DNA of 17,580 bases from Kordiimonadaceae bacterium (GTDB lineage: Bacteria; Pseudomonadota; Alphaproteobacteria; Sphingomonadales; Kordiimonadaceae), in NCBI GenBank assembly GCA_014238195.1, contig JABABO010000256.1, positions 1 to 17,580 on the forward strand, read 5' to 3'. How positions within the stretch are numbered: the stretch's first letter is position 1; each line of letters starts with the position of its first letter. Under the pieces are notes generated by a model. It ran no database searches. It was not told where the DNA came from and worked only from the letters and a program-made list of their open reading frames with translations. Both the position numbers and the translations under genes were made by a program. Shown one piece after another: positions 7,593-14,905 of this stretch.

Positions 7593-7810
7593 TATAGCGA
7601 GACCAATAAATAATGATCTTATTATTTATTGATAAGTCGAACCAACATAATAGCGAGACCAATAAATAATGATCTTATTATTTATTGACAAGTCGAACCG
7701 ACATAAAAGCGAGACCAATGAATAATGATTTCATTATTTATTGATAAGTCGAACCGACACAAAGACTTATAGCCAAATGAGGGGATCAATATTCACCGCA
7801 ATTGGCTATA
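7593..7810 (-). repeat. Palindrome-rich repeat element, copy 2, with module B in triplicate (218 bp)
   Basis: In reverse orientation to copy 1. Three module-B units begin at 7595, 7651 and 7707 with an exact 56 bp period. Each starts (T/A)AGCGAGACCAAT, carries a palindrome with arms such as CAATAAATAAT and ATTATTTATTG, and continues GTCGAACC(A/G)ACA. Module A follows at 7768-7810 (TATAGCCAA...TTGGCTATA). Compared with copies 1 and 3, these B units lack a stretch of about 11 bases (CCAAGAGACTTAGCG is replaced by a shorter AATAA segment). A GGCTATA remnant precedes the array at 7588. It fills most of the spacer between the divergent receptor and tetR genes and runs up to 17 bases before the likely tetR start. 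Confidence 0.88.
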
Positions 7811-7827
7811 GTGATGGGGATACTGAA

Positions 7828-8451
7828 TTGAATTTTTTGCAATCAAAGCCTAGAATTAAACCACGTCAAGCACGTGCGCAAGACAGGATTCGTCGTATTT
7901 TAGAAGCGACATATGCGCTGTTGGAAAACGGCGAAGAGGTTACCACAAGTTCAATAGCTGATCACGCGCATATCCCTGTTGGGTCTATTTATCGGTATTT
8001 CCCCAATATTTTGAGTATTTACCGCGCCCTGTTTGAAGAATTAAACGGTAAACTTCGCACCCGCATTCAAGAAACGATGGACGCTGCTAAACCAGATCAA
8101 GATTGGGAAGAGTTATTTACTATTATTTTAATGCGGGCCGTTGATCTATACGAATCACGGCCTGCGTACGGCAATTTATTGATGATCATGTCATCGCCGT
8201 CACTTCAAGATGTGCGGCAGAATTGTATCAATACGACATCCCAAATATTCAAGGAACGTTGGGCGACAGGTGCTGACGGTTTTCACGGTGGTGACGTTGA
8301 AACTGTTGCGGTAACAGCGGCGCATTTTTTCACATTTGTGGAAGAATCTTATTTTGCTTTTAAATATGGCCGTATCGACCAAACGATCTTTACCGAAACA
8401 GTGAAGGCGTTAAAAACTTATCTTAGTCTTTATCTAAAGAAGCCCACTTAA
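7828..8451 (+). CDS. TetR-family transcriptional regulator
   Basis: One-component repressor: an N-terminal helix-turn-helix (RIRRILEATYALLENGEEVT, then SSIADHAHIPVGSIYRYFPN) and an all-helical C-terminal ligand domain. The frame is open from 7741, but the first residues (MISRTDTKTYSQMRGSIFTAIG) are encoded by the repeat element and should not be native. The TTG at 7828 with GGGGA seven bases upstream gives 207 aa, normal for the family; the ATG at 7777, inside repeat module A, is the alternative. It diverges from the TonB receptor gene, its most likely target. Its stop overlaps the cytochrome gene's stop by 4 bases (convergent). Confidence 0.85.
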   Translation: MNFLQSKPRIKPRQARAQDRIRRILEATYALLENGEEVTTSSIADHAHIPVGSIYRYFPNILSIYRALFEELNGKLRTRIQETMDAAKPDQDWEELFTIILMRAVDLYESRPAYGNLLMIMSSPSLQDVRQNCINTTSQIFKERWATGADGFHGGDVETVAVTAAHFFTFVEESYFAFKYGRIDQTIFTETVKALKTYLSLYLKKPT

Positions 8452-9584
8452 TTTTTACCGCATGCGCCTTCCATTCCTGCAATCCATGTAGCAATCAAAG
8501 CCACCCCTTCTTCATGGCTTAAGGAACGCCCAAGTTCAGGCATCATAACAGCAGGGTTGGTTGACCGCATACGGAATGTGAAAATGGATTCTGCGGGTTT
8601 GCCGGGTACAATGTCATATGTGCGGCCCCCAGTGCCAGTACCTGCAGCAATCGGTAATTTACAGACCCCAAGATTAGGGCCATTTGGCGCGGAAGATGAT
8701 AAGTGCAAGCCAGATGTGTCTGCGGGACCTACGGGGTTGTGACAATGGGAACAATTAATATCAAGATAAGACCTAGCCCGAGCATCTAAGGGAAAATTTA
8801 TATCGGTCCAGTCGACGTTGACGTGTTGACGCGTGGTGGTCGCCAATAAGATGCCATAGTCTTGCCAAGCGGTTAATTGGTTTTTTTTGCCTGAACTATA
8901 GTCAAAATCCTTATTCAGATGTCGTGCTTTAGGGCCAATGGGTTGAATTTCACGGGTGGTTGCGTTGGTCGCATGGCAGCCTGCGCATTGATTTGCATTC
9001 GGGATAATATAATTAAAATCATGCTGCGAACCGTCTGGGCTAACAAGCTGCATGGGTTTTACATCGCCAATGCGTTTAAGCGTGGCGTCGGTTTGATCAG
9101 TGTTCCAAACATATGGCAAGGCAACCCAGCCACCCATACGGTGCACGAGCAAACGTGTTTCAATCAAGCGATACTCATCTATATTGAAACCAGTTTTTAA
9201 AAGGTTTGCTGTTTGATCGGCGGCTTGGGCGATTTGGTGCGCTTCAGCATTTGGTGATTTTACGTGTGGGTAATAAAATGTCTTCGAAAGAATTGTACCG
9301 ACAGGAAAATCAAATGCGTCCCTATCATGATACTGCGCTAGAACACCTGAAGGAACCCAAACTGTCCTTAATTTATGGGCATAATCAGTAAACAGCGACG
9401 AATTTAGATCATACGGAACAACGCCATTTGTTAGCTGCAATGTTGGTTGTCTCACAGTGAACAGATTCCACTGGGATAATAATTTTGGGTTTACGTCCCC
9501 ATGAAATACCGGCGCGTCAGTCTGCGCCCCACCACATCCAGCCAACAAAAAACACACGATTAAGGTCTTGAAGTACAGGTGCAT
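8448..9584 (-). CDS. SO2930/HNE_0200-family diheme c-type cytochrome lipoprotein (TIGR03806-like)
   Basis: Lipoprotein with signal peptide and lipobox LLAGC (C17). Two heme c sites are visible: CAGCH (C200-H204) in NANQCAGCHATN and CSHCH (C278-H282) in INCSHCHNPVGP. Met347/Met348 in VMMPELG could be an axial ligand. The 378 aa length and the pattern N-C-A-G-C-H...N-C-S-H-C-H-N-P fit the family often annotated SO2930 or HNE_0200. That family is known to occur as a gene pair with TIGR03805 beta-helix proteins; the function is unknown but should be periplasmic electron transfer. The start ATG shares one base with the stop of the upstream beta-helix gene (TAATG), so translation is probably coupled. 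No separate ribosome site is evident. Confidence 0.9.
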   Translation of the reverse strand: MHLYFKTLIVCFLLAGCGGAQTDAPVFHGDVNPKLLSQWNLFTVRQPTLQLTNGVVPYDLNSSLFTDYAHKLRTVWVPSGVLAQYHDRDAFDFPVGTILSKTFYYPHVKSPNAEAHQIAQAADQTANLLKTGFNIDEYRLIETRLLVHRMGGWVALPYVWNTDQTDATLKRIGDVKPMQLVSPDGSQHDFNYIIPNANQCAGCHATNATTREIQPIGPKARHLNKDFDYSSGKKNQLTAWQDYGILLATTTRQHVNVDWTDINFPLDARARSYLDINCSHCHNPVGPADTSGLHLSSSAPNGPNLGVCKLPIAAGTGTGGRTYDIVPGKPAESIFTFRMRSTNPAVMMPELGRSLSHEEGVALIATWIAGMEGACGKN

Positions 9585-10822
9585 TATTGTGCTGAAGCCA
9601 GATTAACAGCCCCTAATTTTTCAAGGTCACAGCGGTGCATGTCCGATCCATTGCTAGGGTTTTTAAAGCCACCAGGGCCATCAGCATTGATAACATCTGT
9701 ATCGCCATTATTAATGCAGATACGCAATTTTTCAGGCAGTGCACCATCGACCATTTTATCTTTGTTGACAAATCCATCCCATAAAACATCTGGGAAACTG
9801 CCATTAATACCATACAGTGCAGTTTTTAAGGCTTTTAAGTCTAAACCATCTGGGGAATTTCCGCCGCCTGCGAAACGATTATCATAAATATATATCGATT
9901 CAGGATACGGGTCATAAGATGGATTGCCTTGACCATCAGCGTAATTGGTCGAATAGACGCTAGAGACAATGATATTCGCCGTTTTATTATCACGAATATC
10001 ATTATCAAAAATCTCAACAAAGTCATTAGAGTTAATCACAATACCCGAACCCGCAGGAACACTGGCAACGGGTGTGCCCGCATGACCAAAGTTTTCCGTG
10101 TTATTTTCATAAACTTCGTTATTGAAAACGCGGGTACGCACGCCTTCTTGCGGTAAATTCGGCATATTAAACACCAAAATTCCGCCCGTATTATTTGTTG
10201 CAACATTGTCGTAAACATCCGCGTCTATGGTATTTTCAATTTCAATGCCTGCAACATTATATTCTGCACGGTTTCTGCGCATCACAACATTTTTCGATTG
10301 CCCGATATAAAGCCCAGCATCAGACGCACCAATCGCTACATTATCTTCCATCAAAACGTTGGTGGTTTGCACCGGATAAAAACCATAAGCGCCATTTTTT
10401 GTGCTAGGCCCTCCTGTCCATTCCGTGCGAACACGGCGGATAATAATATTGTCGCCCTCGGTTACTTTCAGTGCGTCCCCCTTGGTGTCTTCTATCGCCA
10501 TATCTTCAAGGGTGAAATCACTTGCCGTGACCAACAAACCCTCAGCCCCTGCAATTTGATTTTTAAAAGAAAAAATCGATTTATCCATACCAGCACCGCG
10601 AATTGTTACCCCGTCCACCGTTAGGCTTAATCCGCGATCAAAGTGGAACGTCCCTTCGGGAATGGTTATAATATTCCCGGGTTTTGCGTCTAAAAGCTGC
10701 ATTTGAAACGAGCTTTGAAAATCCGTGTTCGTCGTCGCAGCATCGTCGCTATCATTTTGCGATCCACAAGCCGATAATAAAAATATTAGACCTGTCAGTA
10801 TAAGTGATGTTGAATATTTCAT
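9584..10822 (-). CDS. Parallel beta-helix repeat lipoprotein (TIGR03805-like)
   Basis: 412 aa lipoprotein with lipobox LLSAC (C19). Residues 45-300 show turns of a right-handed beta-helix: repeated patterns such as GVTIRGAG, DFTLEDMAIED, DNIIIRRVRTEW, NVLMEDNVA, NVVMRRNRAEYN and DADVYDNVATNN, each with buried hydrophobics and Asn at turns. Similar folds occur in pectate-lyase-like polysaccharide enzymes, but no catalytic set is evident. The protein is first in a two-gene operon with the cytochrome, matching the known TIGR03805-TIGR03806 pair. AAGGGA precedes the ATG by about seven bases. Both products are predicted lipoproteins exported across the inner membrane, so they may form a periplasmic complex; that is inference. 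Confidence 0.9.
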   Translation of the reverse strand: MKYSTSLILTGLIFLLSACGSQNDSDDAATTNTDFQSSFQMQLLDAKPGNIITIPEGTFHFDRGLSLTVDGVTIRGAGMDKSIFSFKNQIAGAEGLLVTASDFTLEDMAIEDTKGDALKVTEGDNIIIRRVRTEWTGGPSTKNGAYGFYPVQTTNVLMEDNVAIGASDAGLYIGQSKNVVMRRNRAEYNVAGIEIENTIDADVYDNVATNNTGGILVFNMPNLPQEGVRTRVFNNEVYENNTENFGHAGTPVASVPAGSGIVINSNDFVEIFDNDIRDNKTANIIVSSVYSTNYADGQGNPSYDPYPESIYIYDNRFAGGGNSPDGLDLKALKTALYGINGSFPDVLWDGFVNKDKMVDGALPEKLRICINNGDTDVINADGPGGFKNPSNGSDMHRCDLEKLGAVNLASAQ

Positions 10823-10964
10823 ATGTGTTCCCTTAGCCGCAAATTAATTGGTTGCGAAGATAATATGAAATAATTTCACTTTTTCAACAACAAATAATTT
10901 CTCACAGTATTTATAGTGCAAAGTAAGGAATAATGATTCGGCCTTGCTTATGTTTTAAATTATC

Positions 10965-10997
10965 AAAAAAAGGGCCTGCTTAACACAGCAGACCCTT
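10965..10997 (-). terminator. Intrinsic terminator downstream of the RTX gene
   Basis: On the minus strand AAGGGTCTGCT (10997-10987) pairs with AGCAGGCCCTT (10980-10970), an 11-position stem with one G-U and a 6-base loop, running directly into a T-tract (down to 10965). It lies about 100 bases after the RTX gene stop and separates that gene from the beta-helix/cytochrome operon. Confidence 0.88.
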
Positions 10998-11094
10998 ATG
11001 GGACATGGCCTCACTTTATTCGCTTAGACTATTAAGCAAGTACGCTATCAAGGGTGGACGTTACTTCCATAATTACCAAGCAATGTGGGAGGGT

Positions 11095-11964
11095 TTAAAT
11101 GATGCCGCTATCCCATGTATCAAGGCGGTTAACCGCCGCATATGACATATTATTAATGCTAATATCGTCTATGGTGAGTATCGCCCCTTCAACGGTAATT
11201 GTACCAAGGGCATCACCGTTATGGGCACCGTCTTCAACACCCATTGCAGATTGGTCTGACGTTAATGTTAAAATAGTGTAATCATCAATGTTATCGTTAT
11301 CACTATCACCATATTCAAAGTTTGTAACAGCGACAGAATGACCAGAGATCACTATTGTGTCGCCTTCGTCAGCATTAAAGTCGGTAATCGTATCATTACC
11401 AATACCTTCCACCCAATGATCATGAATATTATCATTGGCCATGGCGACGTCTTTCCAATTCACCTTGCCCCGATCATTGGTATATTCAGCAATAATTTCA
11501 TCCGTTGCGTTCAGTAGCGGCGAAAAGATAAACTTATCTGCGCCAGCGCCGCCCGTAATGATGTCGTCCCCAGCAATGGTATCAACGCCAGGTTCGCCCG
11601 TATCACCAAGGGATATGATGCGATCATCACCATCGCCGCCTGTAACAGTATCTTCACCCAGTGAAATATAAAGGCGGTCATCGTTTGCGCCGCCATCAAT
11701 GATGTCGTCCCCGCTGCCATCTTTCACACCATCATTACCTGCGCCAGCGGTGATACTATCATCGCCAAAGCCTGCATTAATACGGTCATTACCGTCACCA
11801 GCATCAATGGTGTCATTACCGCCAAGCGCCGCAAAACCATCATTATTTTCTGTGCCGATCAGTGTATCTGCCAGTTCGGTGCCTTCAAATTCATTATCGA
11901 GCGGCTCGCGTTCACGGCGACCGCCGCCGCGTGGTCCGCCATGTGGTCCGTTATGTCTAGGCAT
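11095..11964 (-). CDS. RTX-type calcium-binding repeat protein
   Basis: 289 aa with glycine/aspartate nonapeptide repeats (pattern GGxGxDxUx) over about residues 28-146, for example LGGNDTIDAG, DGNDRINAG, FGDDSITAG, AGNDGVKDG, SGDDIIDGG and GGDGDDRI, closing with GGAGADKFIFSP. Such repeats form a calcium-bound beta-roll, usually in proteins exported by type I secretion with a C-terminal signal; no secretion genes are in the window. The first 20 residues are Gly/Pro/Arg-rich (MPRHNGPHGGPRGGGRRERE), and there is no Sec signal. Residues 150-289 have no recognised enzyme motif. AGGAGA precedes the ATG. The upstream motif at 12044-12070 matches the promoters of the neighbouring ECF sigma gene and protease gene. 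Confidence 0.9.
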   Translation of the reverse strand: MPRHNGPHGGPRGGGRREREPLDNEFEGTELADTLIGTENNDGFAALGGNDTIDAGDGNDRINAGFGDDSITAGAGNDGVKDGSGDDIIDGGANDDRLYISLGEDTVTGGDGDDRIISLGDTGEPGVDTIAGDDIITGGAGADKFIFSPLLNATDEIIAEYTNDRGKVNWKDVAMANDNIHDHWVEGIGNDTITDFNADEGDTIVISGHSVAVTNFEYGDSDNDNIDDYTILTLTSDQSAMGVEDGAHNGDALGTITVEGAILTIDDISINNMSYAAVNRLDTWDSGII

Positions 11965-12043
11965 ATGTATCTCCTGCGTCTTAATTTATGTTGTCTGCAT
12001 TTTGGTTTCTTAAAGTCAGGTCCAATTTAGGACCGATATATCA

Positions 12044-12070
12044 ACTACGCTTATGGTTTTATTTTATTCC
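12044..12070 (-). promoter_or_regulatory. Predicted ECF-sigma promoter of the RTX gene
   Basis: Minus strand: GGAAT (12070-12066), 16 bases, CGTAGT (12049-12044). The first 11 bases, GGAATAAAATA, equal those of the sigma-gene promoter at 13410-13436. The -35 box lies inside the last codons of the anti-sigma gene (F-G-I-K-stop). The leader to the ATG at 11964 would be about 75 bases. Confidence 0.7.
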
Positions 12071-12850
12071 AAAAAATTTTTCTTTTTTTTGCGCCAATAG
12101 TTTCAGGAGCTGATCATCATTAATTTTCAGCATATTTTGTGTTGCACGATCAATGACGTTCGGCTCTTCCTCACCTGCAGGGCGGTATGCATCTGCTGGA
12201 ATATCAGTAGGCGCAGGCGCCTTAGCGACGACACGCCAAGCACGATCGTCACGGCAGGCGAGCTGTTGCTGTCCATCATCAACATAAGTCCGGCAAAGCT
12301 GTCCATCATTGTTAACATAATTATCGCTAATGTTGATAATACCATTTCCTGATAAACTATCAAGGGCATTTACGATTCGTATGTTAGGAGCCCTAGATGC
12401 GTTAGGGGACGATTGATTAAAAATTCCAGCGCTGAAGATAATTGCAACAAAAAAAGATGCCGCCACAGCAACGGGAATCGCCCGACTGCCCATGCGCGCA
12501 AAAAAACTGGTGGGTTTAATAAACCGTTGCTGAGGTGTCGTGGGTGGAGAGCGAAACGTAAGCACATTATCAGCAGCGCTTGGTTGATTATTGCCTTGCT
12601 GGGAATCAGCACCCTCCCTCAACATATTCAATATTTTTTCTGGCATGGGGGTTTCTAATGCGTGGGCAAAGGCTTGATCAATTTCAGCTTTTAAAGCGAA
12701 TTGCCGTGCAAGTTCAACCTTTATAATCGGATCACGGTCGCGTGCTGCTTCCACCCGTTTCATGTCAGACGCCCCTAATTCACCGTCTACATAAGCCATG
12801 ATGTCCACCTTTGATGGCGCGGTGTTTTTGTCATCTTGATTATGGGTCAT
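12059..12850 (-). CDS. Membrane anti-sigma factor for the adjacent ECF sigma factor
   Basis: 263 aa, single-pass. The cytoplasmic N-terminus starts with the anti-sigma signature DIMAYVDGELGASDMKRVEAA (16-36), but the zinc ligands of the ZAS type (HxxxCxxC) are absent. One membrane segment spans about residues 124-145 (AIPVAVAASFFVAIIFSAG). The periplasmic part has a Cys pair (C186, C199) in NDGQLCRTYVDDGQQQLACRDDRAWRV, which resembles the C-terminal domain of 17-kDa/RT0821-type surface antigens; this may be the sensing part. The start codon overlaps the sigma gene stop by 4 bases (ATGA), the usual coupled arrangement. The stop codon lies within the RTX promoter. Confidence 0.85.
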   Translation of the reverse strand: MTHNQDDKNTAPSKVDIMAYVDGELGASDMKRVEAARDRDPIIKVELARQFALKAEIDQAFAHALETPMPEKILNMLREGADSQQGNNQPSAADNVLTFRSPPTTPQQRFIKPTSFFARMGSRAIPVAVAASFFVAIIFSAGIFNQSSPNASRAPNIRIVNALDSLSGNGIINISDNYVNNDGQLCRTYVDDGQQQLACRDDRAWRVVAKAPAPTDIPADAYRPAGEEEPNVIDRATQNMLKINDDQLLKLLAQKKEKFFGIK

Positions 12851-13359
12851 TGTAAAACTCCTTTGCCGGGCATATGGTCTAGGATATCTGATTGTAATTT
12901 TTGCCTTGCTCTTGATAAGCGGCTCATCACTGTGCCGACGGGCAGGTCAAGCATTTCTGCTGCTTCTTTATAGCTATGCCCGCTTACAAGAACCAGGGCC
13001 ACAACTCTGCGCTGGTCTTCAGGCAATTCGCGGATTGCTGCTAGCACAGTTTGTGTCATGATTTTTTGTTCCATTTTCACACGGCCATCTTCGCCCATGA
13101 CATGTACCTCATCGTCTAATACTGAATGCTGACCTCTGCGGCTGGCTTTTCGCATTTCATCAATCCATATGTTTTGTGCAATTTTAATAAGCCAGCTCGT
13201 GAGTTGATAACTTTGGTCATACTGATGGCTGCGTTCTAAGGCGCGCGCCACAGCGCTCTGCATCAAATCATCACCATCTGCGATATTACCAGTTAAACCA
13301 ATGGTAAACCGCCGCAGTTGCGGCAAAACTGCCAAAATACTCTTACCCATATTTGTCAT
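12847..13359 (-). CDS. ECF-type RNA polymerase sigma factor
   Basis: 170 aa, the size of extracytoplasmic-function sigma factors. Region 2 is about residues 10-75 (GDDLMQSAVARALERS, then TSWLIKIAQNIWIDEMRK) and region 4 about 100-157 (IRELPEDQRRVVALVLVSGHSYKEAAEMLDLPVGTVMSRLSRARQKL, with its helix-turn-helix in the last half). It is cotranscribed and coupled with the anti-sigma gene. A promoter-like motif upstream matches those of the protease and RTX genes, which points to positive autoregulation. The start ATG has only a weak ribosome site; a second ATG three codons in is possible. The inducing signal cannot be told from sequence. Confidence 0.93.
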   Translation of the reverse strand: MTNMGKSILAVLPQLRRFTIGLTGNIADGDDLMQSAVARALERSHQYDQSYQLTSWLIKIAQNIWIDEMRKASRRGQHSVLDDEVHVMGEDGRVKMEQKIMTQTVLAAIRELPEDQRRVVALVLVSGHSYKEAAEMLDLPVGTVMSRLSRARQKLQSDILDHMPGKGVLQ

Positions 13360-13409
13360 AATTTGACTAATACCATTTATTCTCTCGCAAATTTATGCAC
13401 ATTAGACTT

Positions 13410-13436
13410 ATACTACGTGCCTGAGGATATTTTATT
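13410..13436 (-). promoter_or_regulatory. Predicted autoregulatory promoter of the ECF sigma operon
   Basis: Minus strand: GGAAT (13436-13432), 16 bases, CGTAGT (13415-13410), continuing CGTAGTATA. The form, a GGAA-type -35 and CGT-type -10, is typical of ECF sigma promoters. The leader to the ATG at 13359 is about 45 bases. It stands back to back with the protease promoter. Confidence 0.7.
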
Positions 13437-13448
13437 CCCAACATTTAT

Positions 13449-13476
13449 GGAATATTTTATGAGCCAACGACGTATT
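13449..13476 (+). promoter_or_regulatory. Predicted ECF-sigma promoter of the subtilase gene
   Basis: Plus strand: GGAAT (13449-13453), 17 bases, CGTATT (13471-13476), continuing CGTATTATA. The -10 region matches the sigma promoter's CGTAGTATA at eight of nine bases. The leader to the ATG at 13524 is about 40 bases. Confidence 0.65.
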
Positions 13477-13523
13477 ATATTTATAAAGGCTTTCATAACC
13501 GCCCGAAATAGGAAAAACGTCTG

Positions 13524-14867
13524 ATGAAATTTAATTGTAAAATCATAACATTGTTTTTGGTTGCAGTTATTTTTCTACCTCCTGCCCATTTATTTGCCCA
13601 AGGCCGACCAGGAGGGGGAGGTCCAAGTGGCGGAGGGGCCCCAGGTGGTATGGGCGGCCCCAGCGCACGGCCAAGCGGCGGCCATAGCGGCACAGGTAGC
13701 CGTGTACGCCAGCGCCAAAACCGCCAACAACAAGGCCAAGCCCGCGAACAACGCAGTCACCCAAACGCTAATACAGGACCACCTCTGCCACGACGATTTG
13801 AACGTAGCCATAAATATCTAACTAAACACCGCCTCGAGTATGTCCGTTTAAAAGACACTGAGAAGCTCGCCCGCAGCGGCGAAATTATCGCGACAAATAT
13901 TACTGCGTCTAACCTACGCATGGCGAAACGTTTTGGCTTTACCTTCAAACGTGAGACTAAATTACCCTTGATGGGGATTACGCTTACGGTTCTCACACCG
14001 CCACAAAAACTAAATTTAACACAGTCACTGGCCCTCATACGTAAGTTTGATAAACGGGGCCACTATGAAGCCAATGCTGTTTTTGAAGCCTCCTCATCTA
14101 AGATAAGTAGCACTAACACTGATCCAAAGAACATTGGCCTAAATATTCAGCCACCAGAAAAGACACAGACTAGCTTCACAGTTGGCGTTATTGATACTGG
14201 CGCAAATGCCAATCATCCTAGCTTGAAAACCACCACTATCTCCCAGCAAAATTTTGGCAGGGGAAAAGCGACAACACCACGTGATCATGGTACTGCTGTT
14301 TCGGCGCTGATCTCGGCTCATGGGCAAGCAAACATCTTGCTTGCTGATGTATTTTCTGGTGAGGCGATGTTTGGGGATGCTGAATCGATAGTTCAAGGGT
14401 TAAATTGGTTAGCAGTGCAGAATGTTAAAACAATAAACATGAGCTTAAACGGCCCAGACAGTCCGTTATTAAAGTTAGCGATTGAGCATCTAATAAATAC
14501 TGGTTTCACGATCGTTGCTGCTGTGGGCAATCAGGGCCCTGATGGCCCACTCCCTTTTCCCGCCTCTTATACAGATGTGATCGGTGTCACAGCGATAAAT
14601 AACAAAGGTGCGATCTATAAGAAAGCAGGGCAAGGCCCCTTTGTTGATATTGCGGCCATCGGGGTTAATATCAAAGCGGCACAAATGAAAGGCAATTCAC
14701 GTGTGAGCGGCACGTCATATGCTACACCTTTTGTTTCCGCATTTCTTGCTACACATCATTCCGAGGGTGAAAACTTAAACCCTATGGAACTGCTCACGAA
14801 GAACAGCAAAGACATGGGTGAAAGCGGTAGGGACCCAATTTATGGTTTGGGAGTGTTAACACCATAA
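13524..14867 (+). CDS. Secreted subtilisin-like serine protease (S8 family)
   Basis: 447 aa. A Sec signal peptide (MKFNCKIITLFLVAVIFLPPAHLFA, cut before Q26) is followed by a Gly/Pro-rich then Gln/Arg-rich low-complexity stretch (27-90), a prodomain-like region (about 95-190), and the S8 domain. The triad is D224 in VGVIDTGANANHP, H255 in PRDHGTAVSALI and S398 in VSGTSYATPFVSAF; the oxyanion Asn is N336 in AAVGNQGP. It should act outside the cytoplasm on proteins. It diverges from the ECF sigma/anti-sigma operon and carries the same promoter motif. It could be an output of the system, or a protease that acts on the anti-sigma factor; the sequence does not decide. Confidence 0.92.
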   Translation: MKFNCKIITLFLVAVIFLPPAHLFAQGRPGGGGPSGGGAPGGMGGPSARPSGGHSGTGSRVRQRQNRQQQGQAREQRSHPNANTGPPLPRRFERSHKYLTKHRLEYVRLKDTEKLARSGEIIATNITASNLRMAKRFGFTFKRETKLPLMGITLTVLTPPQKLNLTQSLALIRKFDKRGHYEANAVFEASSSKISSTNTDPKNIGLNIQPPEKTQTSFTVGVIDTGANANHPSLKTTTISQQNFGRGKATTPRDHGTAVSALISAHGQANILLADVFSGEAMFGDAESIVQGLNWLAVQNVKTINMSLNGPDSPLLKLAIEHLINTGFTIVAAVGNQGPDGPLPFPASYTDVIGVTAINNKGAIYKKAGQGPFVDIAAIGVNIKAAQMKGNSRVSGTSYATPFVSAFLATHHSEGENLNPMELLTKNSKDMGESGRDPIYGLGVLTP

Positions 14868-14905
14868 ACAGCAACCTATTTTGAAATTTGAAATAGTCAC
14901 AGAGT

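Noticed and set aside
7595..7762. Tandem 56-bp units as a CRISPR array
   Set aside because: Units are repeated along their whole length with no unique spacers, and no cas genes are present.
11699..12013. 104-codon plus-strand frame opposite the RTX gene
   Set aside because: Its Ser/Pro-rich translation is the antisense shadow of the Gly/Asp repeats.
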